This document shows positions 16,505 through 23,630 of a stretch of DNA of 23,630 nucleotides, one piece after another. The stretch lies in NCBI GenBank assembly GCA_031127185.1, contig JARIET010000001.1, positions 1 to 23,630 on the forward strand. The letters run 5' to 3'. The translations under genes were made by a program, and so were the position numbers. This DNA comes from Gemmatimonadota bacterium. GTDB lineage: Bacteria; Gemmatimonadota; Gemmatimonadetes; Gemmatimonadales; Gemmatimonadaceae. The notes under the pieces are model-generated. The model made no database searches. It saw only the letters and a list, made by a program, of their open reading frames with translations, and was not told the origin of the DNA. Position 1 is the stretch's first letter; the number at the start of each line of letters is the position of its first letter.

Positions 16505-17538
16505 TGGACGACGCCACGCGGGCACTGTTGACGCGCGGCTGCGCTATTCCCGCGCATCCGTTGGCCCTCACGGCCGTGCGCACGCTGGACGAACGGCGGC
16601 AGCGCGCGCTGACACGGTACTACGTGGCCGCTGGGGCTGGTGGAATCGCCGTGGGCGTGCACACCACTCAGTTCGCCATTCGCGATCGTGGTCTGTTGGA
16701 GCCGGTGCTGGCGTTGGCGATCGAGACGGTACGTGCAGAACTCGCACGCGCGCCACGTCCATTTGTGCGTATCGCCGGCGCGATCGGACCAACGTCCCAG
16801 GCGGTGCGCGAGGCCGAGATTGCCGCAAAACTCGGCTACGACTGTGTCCTGCTCAGCCTCGGCGCCCTGCCCAAGGCAACGGACGACGAATTGATTGCTC
16901 ACTGCCGCGCTGTTGCCGAGGTGCTGCCGCTGTTCGGGTTCTACCTGCAGACCGCTGTGGGTGGACGCCCGCTGAGCTATGACTTCTGGCGTCGGTTCGC
17001 GGAGATCGACCAGGTCTGCGCAGTGAAGATCGCGCCCTTCAATCGCTACCAGACGCTCGACGTGGTGCGCGCCATCGCCGACTCAGGTCGCGAGGACATC
17101 GCGCTCTACACCGGCAACGACGACAACATCGTGGCGGACTTGGTCACGCCGTGCGATTCCGCACGAGGGCGTCGCTGGATTGTGGGCGGACTGCTCGGGC
17201 AGTTCGCCGTCTGGACTTCGCGAGCGGCGGGCTTCGTGAACCTTGCACGAGAGGCCCGCGAGACGGGAAAGGTTGATCGCGCGCTGCTGGCCGACGGCGC
17301 AGCGTTGACGGACGCCAACGGCGCGCTTTTCGACGTCCGACACAACTTTGCAGGGTGCATCGCGGGGCTGCACGAGATTCTGCGGCGGCAAGGATTGTTC
17401 GAAGGGCGATGGTGCCTTGATCCGAACGAGGATCTCTCGCCGGGGCAGATCGATGAAATCGATCGAGTAGAACGCGCGTACCCGCAGCTGACGGACAACG
17501 CCTTCGTCGCCGAACACCGCGACCGCTGGTTGTCGTAG
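16504..17538 (+). CDS. DapA/N-acetylneuraminate lyase superfamily aldolase-like protein
   Basis: This 344-aa TIM-barrel protein resembles the dihydrodipicolinate synthase/NAL superfamily, whose members form a Schiff base between a lysine and pyruvate or a 2-keto-3-deoxy acid. The Schiff-base Lys is most likely K175 (VCAVKIAPF) and the Tyr Y147 (GFYLQT). Their spacing of 28 residues equals that of E. coli DapA (Y133/K161). The carboxylate-binding GTTGE motif is altered to GVHTTQ (51-56, keeping T54-T55), and the YNxP motif to YLQT. This, with a longer C-terminus, argues against lysine biosynthesis and for a catabolic aldolase or dehydratase. It starts with GTG at 16504, whose G is the last base of the previous TAG, so translation is coupled to the epimerase. 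It converges with the GHMP kinase gene, with a 12-nt gap between the two stop codons. Confidence 0.8.
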   Translation: MDDATRALLTRGCAIPAHPLALTAVRTLDERRQRALTRYYVAAGAGGIAVGVHTTQFAIRDRGLLEPVLALAIETVRAELARAPRPFVRIAGAIGPTSQAVREAEIAAKLGYDCVLLSLGALPKATDDELIAHCRAVAEVLPLFGFYLQTAVGGRPLSYDFWRRFAEIDQVCAVKIAPFNRYQTLDVVRAIADSGREDIALYTGNDDNIVADLVTPCDSARGRRWIVGGLLGQFAVWTSRAAGFVNLAREARETGKVDRALLADGAALTDANGALFDVRHNFAGCIAGLHEILRRQGLFEGRWCLDPNEDLSPGQIDEIDRVERAYPQLTDNAFVAEHRDRWLS

Positions 17539-17554
17539 CGCTAGCCGTCGCTAC
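17535..17554. terminator. Hairpin containing both stop codons of a convergent gene pair
   Basis: GTAGCG (17535-17540) pairs with CGCTAC (17549-17554) around an 8-nt loop. The TAG stop of the aldolase gene (17536-17538) is inside the left arm, and the TAG of the kinase gene (- strand, 17551-17553) is inside the right arm. There is no T-tract; it may be a weak bidirectional terminator or a 3'-end protecting structure. Confidence 0.35.
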
Positions 17555-18531
17555 TGCAGTTGCGCGAGACCTCCGCGGTCCACAGCAAACGGCACGAACG
17601 TACCGAGGGGAGCGATGACCTCGCGCACAGGACTCACCCGGTCTTCGCGACAGAAGACGAGTACACAACCTCCACCCGAAGCACCCATCGGCTTCCATCC
17701 GAGCGCACCGGCGCCGTGTGCGCGCATCACGATTTCGTCGATGCGCGGCGTCGTGATCGCTGGATGCAGCGCGCGCTGGTGCACCCAATGATCGGCGAGG
17801 AGGGAACCGAGAGAGTCGAGATCGCCACCTTCGAGTGCGATCGCCATCGAACGTGCAATCTCGCGCATCGCGGCGAGCGCGTCACAGACGCCCGGATCAC
17901 CCGCCAGATAGGCATCGAGCACGCCGGTGATGGTCGTCGCGGAGATCCGCGACTCCCCGGTGTAGATGAGAAGGGCGCGCTGTTCGAACTGTGTGATCGT
18001 TTCGCGCGAGGGCTGCAGCGCGCGGACGGCCACACGGTCCGTGAATGTCAGCGCCAAGGCGCCGCCGTGCGTGGCGGCATAATGATCCTGGCGGCCGCCG
18101 GCCACGCCGAGCTCCTCGACTTCGATGCGGCGCCCCTCCTCGGCAATTTCAGCCCGAACCCAGTCACGGCTCTGCGCCACGGCGATTGCCCCCAATACAG
18201 CCGCGCTGGCCGCGGATGAACCGCCGAGCCCCGCGCTTACTGGAAAATCGCTGTGGAGTGTGATGTGTACGTTCTTGAGCTTCGCCCGGCGCACGGCGGC
18301 CGCGATCAGTGACGATTCCGCCTGCGCCGCATCAGATGCCCCGTCGCGGCCAGCATCGTACGTTTCGTCGGTGGAGAGCGTCGCGGTGGCGTAGCGGTTT
18401 ATCGCGATATTGCAGACGAAGCCGCCCTCTTTGTCACAGTAGGGCGGTACATCGGTCCAACCACCTCCCAGGTCAATGCGGGTGGGCGCGCGGACGATGA
18501 TAGGGCGGGCACGTGCGGCGGGATCGTTCAC
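17551..18531 (-). CDS. GHMP family sugar kinase (heptose/fucose kinase type)
   Basis: This 326-aa cytoplasmic kinase transfers the ATP gamma-phosphate to a sugar. All GHMP motifs are present: RAPTRIDLGGGWTDVPPY (14-31), VSAGLGGSSAASAAV (98-112, the ATP-binding loop) and MGASGGGCVLVF (282-293). GGRQDHYAATHGG (145-157), with D149 as the probable catalytic base, and the form of motif 1 place it near HddA (D-glycero-D-manno-heptose 7-phosphate kinase) and the kinase domain of L-fucokinase, rather than galactokinase or mevalonate kinases. The exact sugar cannot be called. GTG 18531 is the only possible start: an in-frame TAA lies six codons upstream. It has no good ribosome binding site. It is divergent from the GH38 gene, with only about 17 nt between the starts, and convergent with the aldolase. 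No capsule or heptose-biosynthesis genes are near, so a catabolic role is more likely here (inference). Confidence 0.88.
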   Translation of the reverse strand: MNDPAARARPIIVRAPTRIDLGGGWTDVPPYCDKEGGFVCNIAINRYATATLSTDETYDAGRDGASDAAQAESSLIAAAVRRAKLKNVHITLHSDFPVSAGLGGSSAASAAVLGAIAVAQSRDWVRAEIAEEGRRIEVEELGVAGGRQDHYAATHGGALALTFTDRVAVRALQPSRETITQFEQRALLIYTGESRISATTITGVLDAYLAGDPGVCDALAAMREIARSMAIALEGGDLDSLGSLLADHWVHQRALHPAITTPRIDEIVMRAHGAGALGWKPMGASGGGCVLVFCREDRVSPVREVIAPLGTFVPFAVDRGGLAQLQ

Positions 18532-18548
18532 TCGAAACGGAATTTACG

Positions 18549-21194
18549 GTGCCATCAGACGGTCGGCCAAATCCAGGCGGCGGAACCAGTGCATCCACGG
18601 TGCACGTGGTGTCGCACACGCACTGGGACCGCGAGTGGTACCTGAGTGCTGTGCGGTTCCGGCAGCTACTGATTCCACTCGTCGACGAGTTGATAGACGA
18701 CCCGCCGCGGAACGGCGCGAGCTTCCTGCTCGACGGCCAAATGGTGGCGATCGAGGATTATCTCGACGTGCGCCCCGAGCGGCGCGACGCGCTGGCCGCG
18801 CTGCTGGCATCGGGAGCCATCGAGGCTGGGCCGTGGTATGTGCTGGCCGACGAATTGATTCCGACCGGGGAATCACTCGTGCGCAATCTCCTCGCCGGCA
18901 AGCGCTGGCTCACCAGGCTCGGCGCCGCTGCGCCACCGGTGCTGTACTGTCCCGACTCGTTCGGGCATCCGGCAGCAATGCCGACCCTGGCCGCCGGTTT
19001 CGGGTTCACGTTGGCGATTGCATCGCGCGGATTCGGCGGCGCGCGCTGGCCTGCGGCTGACTTTGTGCACTGGGCCGCGCCTTCGGGCGATGTGGTGACG
19101 CTCTACCATCTCTCGAAGAAGGGCTACGACATCGGCGAGAACCTTCCCGCCGACGCGGCCGCGGCGCGCGAGCGATGGGCCTCGTTTCGCGATGATCTTC
19201 TCAGCCGCTCCCGGCTCGGCGTCGCGTTGCTGCCGAACGGCGCGGATCACCATGCTCGCCAGCGCGATTTCCCGGCCGCGCTGTCGGCGCTCGCCGATGC
19301 CGCGCGTCCTCACACTGTGGTCGGCAGTTCGCTCAGCGCGTTTGCTGCAGATGCCGCGGCGCGTTCGGCGGCGGCTCAGCTCGATACGGTGCGCGGCGAA
19401 CTGCGCGATTCGTATGGCTACCTCTGGACGCTGCAGGGCACCTTTGGCACGCGCGCGCATCAGAAACGACGGAACGCGCAGGCGGAACGCCTCTTGCTGC
19501 GGGATGCGGAGCCGTGGGCGGCGCTCGCTCGCCATCGTGGAGGCGCAGATCGTGCGCCGCTGGTGAACGCTGCGTGGAAATCACTCCTGCTCTGTCATCC
19601 ACACGACACCCTGTGCGGTTGCTCGACCGACGAAGTCGCCCGCGCGATGGACGCGCGCCTCGAGGAGGCGCACTCGCAGGGCGCGGGTATTCGGGACGAT
19701 GCACTGCTCGACATCATTGGGCATAACGCGGATGCGGCGCGCGAACAGCGGTATCGGTGGACCCCGGTTGCCGTGATCCGGAATCCCGTGGCGCGCCCAC
19801 GCGCTGGCGTGGCGATTGTTCGGGTGGCGTCGTTCGTGTCCGACGTGAAGGTGGGCGCAAATGCGTCGCCCGGGCCGGTCGCTACGGCGGAACCCCAGGT
19901 TCCCGCACTTGGCGGCGTGAGTGCGCAACAGGTGCTCGAGAAGTGGATCGGGCACGAGCGCACTGAGGCGCCGCGGCACTATCCCGACAACGATCTCGTG
20001 CAGTTTGCGGACGTTGCCGTCTGGATACCCGAGATGGCGGGCTATGGTGTGCGCTGCCTGCCCCACCAGCAGCGCGCGCGTCGCGGCGAGGTGCTGAACC
20101 CGGTGACGGCGGAAAAACATCTGCTGTCCAACGGCCTCGTTGCGTTGCGGATCGGCGACAACGGCACCGTAACGTTCGAAAGCGGTGGACGCACGATTAC
20201 CAATCTCATTCGGTGGGAGAGCCGCACCGACCGGGGTGATCTCTACACTCCGTCCATTCGTGAAGAGCGATTCACTCCAGCGTTCAAGGGTGCCAAGCTT
20301 GTGCATCGTGGTCCGTTACGCGGCACTGTTGAGACCCGCTGGGCGTTCGGTGGTGCGCGCGACGGAATGACTGCATCGGTACGGTTTTCACTCGACGCCG
20401 ATTGCGCCTTTGTGCGGATCGCCATCACCGGTGACAACCGCGCGTCGGATCATCGCCTCCGTGTGGGCATTGCCACGGACGTGACAAACGGCCGCGTGCT
20501 CGCCGATGCCATGTTTGGCCCGGTTGAACGTTCCGCACTCTCGGTGAGCCAAGCAGAAGCGGCATTTGAACAGCCGCTCACCACGGCGCCCCTGCACCGC
20601 TACGTCTCGACCTTTGCGGCTGATCGCGGCGCAACTTTGTTTTCCGACGGACTGGGTGAGTACGAGACGACGGCCGATGGAACCATCTGGGTAACACTGG
20701 TTCGGTCGGTCGACGAGCTCTCCCGCGGTGATCTCCCGGAGCGCCCCGGCAACGCCGGTTGGCCCACGCACACGCCTGAGGCGCAGTGCATTGGCCTGTT
20801 TGCCGGATCGCTGGCGCTGCTCATGCACGCCGCGGACTCCGCCGATACGCGCCACTTCGTGGAATGCACCGCTGACGACGTCTTACTGCCGATCACGGGA
20901 TCATCACTACGCTCGGCACTGGCCATTCCCAGCGCATTCGACGGCGTCTCGCTTGAAGGGACAGGGCTCTCCTGCTCCACCATCAAGCAAAGCGAGGACG
21001 GCACGAGCCTCGTGTTGCGCTGCGTCAACGTGACCGACAAGGCGCAGGATGGCGCCTGGACGCTGGGCGGTGCAGTTTCGGATGCGCGGCTCGCGCGACT
21101 CGACGAAACGCCGCTTGGCTCACTGACTGTATCTGGCAATCGTATCGCATTCTCGGCACCGCCCCGCGGCGTCGTCACCATTCTCGTCAGGTAA
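18549..21194 (+). CDS. Glycoside hydrolase family 38 alpha-mannosidase
   Basis: This protein of about 881 aa is a retaining, zinc-dependent alpha-mannosidase. The N-terminal GH38 domain starts with HVVSHTHWDREWY (19-31), where H25 and D27 are Zn ligands. YCPDSFGHP (133-141) holds the nucleophile D136. LLCHPHDTLCGCSTDEV (347-363) provides H352 and D353, in the HDSICGCS position typical of bacterial MngB-like enzymes. A middle helical domain and a long beta-sandwich C-terminal region follow. The length matches E. coli MngB (about 877 aa), a mannosylglycerate hydrolase, but the substrate here is open. There is no signal peptide, so it acts on imported or cytosolic substrate. GTG 18549, behind GGA at 18539-18541, is preferred; GTG 18513 would overlap the divergent kinase gene by 19 nt. 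The next gene starts 5 nt after the stop, which indicates co-transcription. Confidence 0.92.
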   Translation: MPSDGRPNPGGGTSASTVHVVSHTHWDREWYLSAVRFRQLLIPLVDELIDDPPRNGASFLLDGQMVAIEDYLDVRPERRDALAALLASGAIEAGPWYVLADELIPTGESLVRNLLAGKRWLTRLGAAAPPVLYCPDSFGHPAAMPTLAAGFGFTLAIASRGFGGARWPAADFVHWAAPSGDVVTLYHLSKKGYDIGENLPADAAAARERWASFRDDLLSRSRLGVALLPNGADHHARQRDFPAALSALADAARPHTVVGSSLSAFAADAAARSAAAQLDTVRGELRDSYGYLWTLQGTFGTRAHQKRRNAQAERLLLRDAEPWAALARHRGGADRAPLVNAAWKSLLLCHPHDTLCGCSTDEVARAMDARLEEAHSQGAGIRDDALLDIIGHNADAAREQRYRWTPVAVIRNPVARPRAGVAIVRVASFVSDVKVGANASPGPVATAEPQVPALGGVSAQQVLEKWIGHERTEAPRHYPDNDLVQFADVAVWIPEMAGYGVRCLPHQQRARRGEVLNPVTAEKHLLSNGLVALRIGDNGTVTFESGGRTITNLIRWESRTDRGDLYTPSIREERFTPAFKGAKLVHRGPLRGTVETRWAFGGARDGMTASVRFSLDADCAFVRIAITGDNRASDHRLRVGIATDVTNGRVLADAMFGPVERSALSVSQAEAAFEQPLTTAPLHRYVSTFAADRGATLFSDGLGEYETTADGTIWVTLVRSVDELSRGDLPERPGNAGWPTHTPEAQCIGLFAGSLALLMHAADSADTRHFVECTADDVLLPITGSSLRSALAIPSAFDGVSLEGTGLSCSTIKQSEDGTSLVLRCVNVTDKAQDGAWTLGGAVSDARLARLDETPLGSLTVSGNRIAFSAPPRGVVTILVR

Positions 21195-21199
21195 TACCG

Positions 21200-22498
21200 A
21201 TGATCTCCACTCGCCTTGCCGTGTTTGCACTCTCGCTGCTCGTGTGCGCTGGCACAAGCGCGACCGCACAGACGGTTTACTATCCGCCGGCCGGTTCCTG
21301 GGATATGCGCAAGCCCGAGCAGGTGGGCCTCACTGCGAAGGCCGTGGACAGCGCTGTCGCCATCGCCAAAGCCGCGGAATCCACGTCCCCTCGCGACCTC
21401 CTGGAAAATCACAGACGCTCGTTCGGTCGTGAGCCGTTTGGAGAAGCGATCGGTCCCTTCCGTGATCGATCGGCCGCGGGCGGCCTGATCATCAAGCGGG
21501 GTTATGTCGTCGCCGAGTGGGGCGATCCCGATCGGGTTGAGACCACCAACAGCGTAACCAAGAGTTTCGTCACGACAACGATTGGTCTGGCATTTGATCG
21601 CAAGATGATCCGCGCCATCACGGATCCCGTGCGCAACTACATGGCGCCGATCCAGGCACTCAAGGGCCCGCCGGGCTCGGGCACACCGCTCGTCCCCGTG
21701 CCGCCGACGAGCATGTCGTGGAGCGACTCCACCAACGGCCTGGGGCTGCGCAGCCGCGCATTCGACGCGTTCGAGTATCTCGAGCCGTTCGAGTCGGCGC
21801 ACAATCGCAAAATCACCTGGGAGCACCTGCTCAGGCAGTCGAGCGACTGGCAGGGCACGCTCTGGGGCAAGCCGGACTGGGCCGATCGCTTCCGCCTGCC
21901 GCAGGGAGGCACCGACACCAATGCCGTGATCAACCGCGCGCGCACAGAACCCGGAGAGAAGTTCGTGTACAACGACGTGCGGGTGAACGTGATGGCACTC
22001 GCGTCGCTCAACATATGGCGCCGGCCACTACCGCAGGTGCTGAAGGAACTCGTGATGGACCCGATTGGCGCCTCCAACACCTGGCGTTGGTACGGCTACG
22101 ACAATTCGTGGATTGTGATGGATGGCCAGCTTGTGCAATCGGTATCCGGCGGCGGTCACTGGGGCGGCGGCATGATCATCAATGCGCGCGACATGACGCG
22201 CTTTGGCTACCTGACGCTCCGCAATGGCAAGTGGGCCGGCAAGCAGGTCATCTCCGAAGAGTGGATCAGAATGTCGCGGTCGCCCGGTACGGCGAACAGG
22301 AATTACGGGTTCGCCAACTACTACCTCAACACGGGCAAGACCACTCTCCCCAATGCACCCGAATCGACCTTCTTCCACCTCGGCGCCGGCAGCAACATCG
22401 TCTATGTGGATCCGGTGAATGATCTCGTGATTGTGACGCGATGGATCAACAACAACAGATCACTCGACGCGATGATCAAGGTGCTTACGGCGAAGTAG
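21200..22498 (+). CDS. Exported serine hydrolase, class C beta-lactamase/DD-peptidase-like
   Basis: This 432-aa protein belongs to the beta-lactamase-related serine hydrolase family (PF00144 type), which includes esterases, D-aminopeptidases and transpeptidase-like enzymes. A signal peptide (1-23, LAVFALSLLVCAGTSATA) has predicted cleavage before Gln24. The nucleophile motif SxxK is S118-V-T-K121. The second motif is Y257-N-D, in place of the usual Y-x-N. A C-terminal HLG (393-395, FFHLGAGSN) replaces the KTG triad of penicillin-binding proteins. GGGHWGGGMIINARDMTRFG (317-336) is a typical family block. It is not convincing as an antibiotic-resistance beta-lactamase. It starts 5 nt after the GH38 stop, with AGG (21189-21191) as a weak ribosome binding site, so the two are probably co-expressed. 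A deacylase or esterase acting on a decorated glycan is possible, but this is inference. Its 3' end overlaps the convergent permease gene by 14 nt. Confidence 0.88.
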   Translation: MISTRLAVFALSLLVCAGTSATAQTVYYPPAGSWDMRKPEQVGLTAKAVDSAVAIAKAAESTSPRDLLENHRRSFGREPFGEAIGPFRDRSAAGGLIIKRGYVVAEWGDPDRVETTNSVTKSFVTTTIGLAFDRKMIRAITDPVRNYMAPIQALKGPPGSGTPLVPVPPTSMSWSDSTNGLGLRSRAFDAFEYLEPFESAHNRKITWEHLLRQSSDWQGTLWGKPDWADRFRLPQGGTDTNAVINRARTEPGEKFVYNDVRVNVMALASLNIWRRPLPQVLKELVMDPIGASNTWRWYGYDNSWIVMDGQLVQSVSGGGHWGGGMIINARDMTRFGYLTLRNGKWAGKQVISEEWIRMSRSPGTANRNYGFANYYLNTGKTTLPNAPESTFFHLGAGSNIVYVDPVNDLVIVTRWINNNRSLDAMIKVLTAK

Positions 22499-23345
22499 CC
22501 TCTCTCGCGCGGCCGGCGATGCGCTCGTGCCACGCATCGCCGAGCACGGTGGCCGCGACAACGGTCACGATCACGGCGAGCCCCGGCGCGAGCGCCACCC
22601 AGGGCGCGGTCACGATGAGGTCGCGTCCGCCGGCGATCATGTTGCCCCAGCTAGGCGCAGGAGGCTGGATGCCAAGCCCCAGAAACGAAAGCCCACTCTC
22701 CAGCATCACCGCGCTGCCAACGCCGAGCGTGGTTGCGACGATGGCCGGGCCGAGCGCATTGGGCAGAACGTGACGAAAGAGCATGCGCGGCTGCGGAACG
22801 CCGAGCGCTCCTGCAGCCTCCACGAATGGCCGCACGCGGACGCCAGCCACTTCTGAGCGAATCATCCGCGCGACGCCCATCCATCCTGTGGCCGCGAGTA
22901 CAACGACGACTGTCGCGACACCTGGTTGCCAGAGCGCGGCGCAGACAAGCAGGAGGATGAGTCGCGGCACCGCGAGCACCGTGTCAGCCGCAGCCATCAA
23001 GATTCGGTCCACGATTCCGCCGGTCCAACCGGCGACCGCGCCGATGATCGTGCCGGCAACGGCGGCGAGAATCGAACCCAGGATGCCGACCGCAAGTGAG
23101 ATGCGGCCCGCAAGCATCATTCGCACGAAGAGATCGCGGCCAAAACGGTCGGTACCGAGCAGGTGCCACGCGCCGCTGTCGTCGCGCGAGAAGGGCGGGA
23201 GCAGCTTGCGGTCCACGACGTCGCCAATGGCGAGGGGGTCACTCGCGGCGAGGAGTGGCACGATGAGTGAGCCGAGCGCCATCAGTCCCAGGGCGATAGC
23301 AGCGACGCGCGCACTGCGATCCAGCGATTGCCAGACTTTTCTCAT
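22485..23345 (-). CDS. ABC transporter permease, Opp/Dpp C-type
   Basis: This 286-aa inner-membrane protein is one of two permeases of an ABC importer of the peptide/nickel/oligosaccharide class. It has an N-terminal membrane segment (VAAIALGLMALGSLIVPLLA, 14-33) and the OppC-type signature HLLGTDRFGRDLFVRMM (61-77). It then has about five membrane helices and the EAA loop EAAGALGVPQPRMLFRHVLPN (176-196), which contacts the ATPase. SFLGLGIQPPAPSWGNMI (220-237) is the family's conserved C-terminal block. The ATG at 23345 overlaps the TGA of the upstream permease as ATGA, so translation is coupled. The ATPase and binding-protein genes would lie outside the window. Opp/Dpp-type systems carry peptides but also oligosaccharides in several bacteria, so the substrate is open. 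Its stop lies inside the end of the convergent serine hydrolase gene. Confidence 0.93.
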   Translation of the reverse strand: MRKVWQSLDRSARVAAIALGLMALGSLIVPLLAASDPLAIGDVVDRKLLPPFSRDDSGAWHLLGTDRFGRDLFVRMMLAGRISLAVGILGSILAAVAGTIIGAVAGWTGGIVDRILMAAADTVLAVPRLILLLVCAALWQPGVATVVVVLAATGWMGVARMIRSEVAGVRVRPFVEAAGALGVPQPRMLFRHVLPNALGPAIVATTLGVGSAVMLESGLSFLGLGIQPPAPSWGNMIAGGRDLIVTAPWVALAPGLAVIVTVVAATVLGDAWHERIAGRAREATSP

Positions 23346-23630
23346 GCAGACTCCGCGCGCCGGCGCGGATCGATGAGCGGCAGCACGAGATCCGCCGCGA
23401 GGTTGGCCGCGATGACAGCCCCCGCATACCAGATGCCTGCACCGAGCACGACGGGATAGTCGCGCGCCGCTATCGCGGTAAGGGTCAACCGCCCCAGCCC
23501 CGGCCAGGCGAAGACGGATTCGACAAACACTGACCCCGCGACAACTCCCGGCAAGGTCAACGCGAACAGCACCACGATCGATGGCAGTGCGTGGCGCGTG
23601 AGGTGACGAAACACAATCCGCAGCCGCCCC
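23342..23630 (-). CDS. ABC transporter permease, Opp/Dpp B-type (C-terminal part; 5' end outside window)
   Basis: About 95 C-terminal residues of a second importer permease are visible; the frame is open to the window edge. The EAA loop is the segment GRLRIVFRHLTRHALPSIVVLF. A membrane helix (LTLPGVVAGSVFVESVFAWPGLGRLTLTAI) then includes the DppB-typical block VESVFAWPGLGRL. ARDYPVVLGAGIWYAG is followed by a last helix and the end LIDPRRR, also typical of DppB/OppB. It pairs with the C-type permease to form the membrane channel, and the two genes overlap by 4 nt. A GTG at 23614 is in frame but internal; it is not the true start. Confidence 0.9.
   Translation of the reverse strand, partial: GRLRIVFRHLTRHALPSIVVLFALTLPGVVAGSVFVESVFAWPGLGRLTLTAIAARDYPVVLGAGIWYAGAVIAANLAADLVLPLIDPRRRAESA

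Noticed and set aside
16504..17538. True dihydrodipicolinate synthase (lysine biosynthesis)
   Set aside because: The GTTGE and YNxP motifs are changed, the protein is longer than DapA, and the neighbours are sugar-metabolism genes.
21200..22498. Antibiotic-resistance class C beta-lactamase
   Set aside because: SxxK is present, but the second motif is YND and the third HLG, and the sequence matches the broad serine hydrolase family rather than AmpC.

Overview
The window is a chromosomal segment of a high-GC Gram-negative bacterium and reads most like a member of the Gemmatimonadota. This assignment is an inference. It rests on a SusC/SusD pair in a high-GC background, two long secreted sortilin-type (Asp-box) proteins with Gly-Arg-rich inserts, frequent GTG starts, and exported proteins whose signal peptides end in Ala-Gln. 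I see no tRNA, rRNA, CRISPR array, insertion sequence or phage gene, and no long non-coding stretch. The largest gene-free gap is about 220 bp.

Left part, + strand (1-6286). The 3' end of a TPR protein overlaps a GNAT acetyltransferase (GTGA junction), followed by a DUF1697 protein. Next comes a SusC/RagA-type TonB-dependent outer-membrane transporter with its SusD/RagB-type surface lipoprotein, 11 nt apart. A perfect 15-bp hairpin with A and T flanks (6348-6381) ends this unit and serves the opposing unit as well.

Middle part, - strand (15277 down to 6404). Four genes run in the same direction: two tandem paralogous exported Asp-box/Vps10-like proteins (1124 and 1089 aa), an exported M24 Xaa-Pro-type aminopeptidase with all five metal ligands, and a small envelope protein of unknown function. 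With the adjacent SusCD pair this looks like a cell-surface protein or peptide processing and uptake region (inference).

Right part (15410-22498). On the + strand, an NAD-dependent epimerase/dehydratase-like protein and a DapA/NAL-superfamily aldolase are translationally coupled. A convergent GHMP sugar kinase of the heptose/fucose-kinase type follows. A cytoplasmic GH38 alpha-mannosidase starts back to back with the kinase, and an exported serine beta-lactamase-like hydrolase follows it. Together these look like an uncharacterised carbohydrate catabolic cassette: glycoside cleavage, anomeric or terminal phosphorylation, oxidation/epimerisation and aldol cleavage. At the right edge, on the - strand, are two permease genes of an Opp/Dpp-type ABC importer, which could feed the cassette with oligosaccharides or carry peptides.

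The main points of interest are: this sugar cassette with its non-canonical active sites; a candidate leader ORF coupled to its first gene; a dyad upstream of the Asp-box operon; very tight gene boundaries in which hairpins or overlaps replace intergenic DNA; and Gln at the predicted +1 position of all four clear signal-peptidase I substrates.
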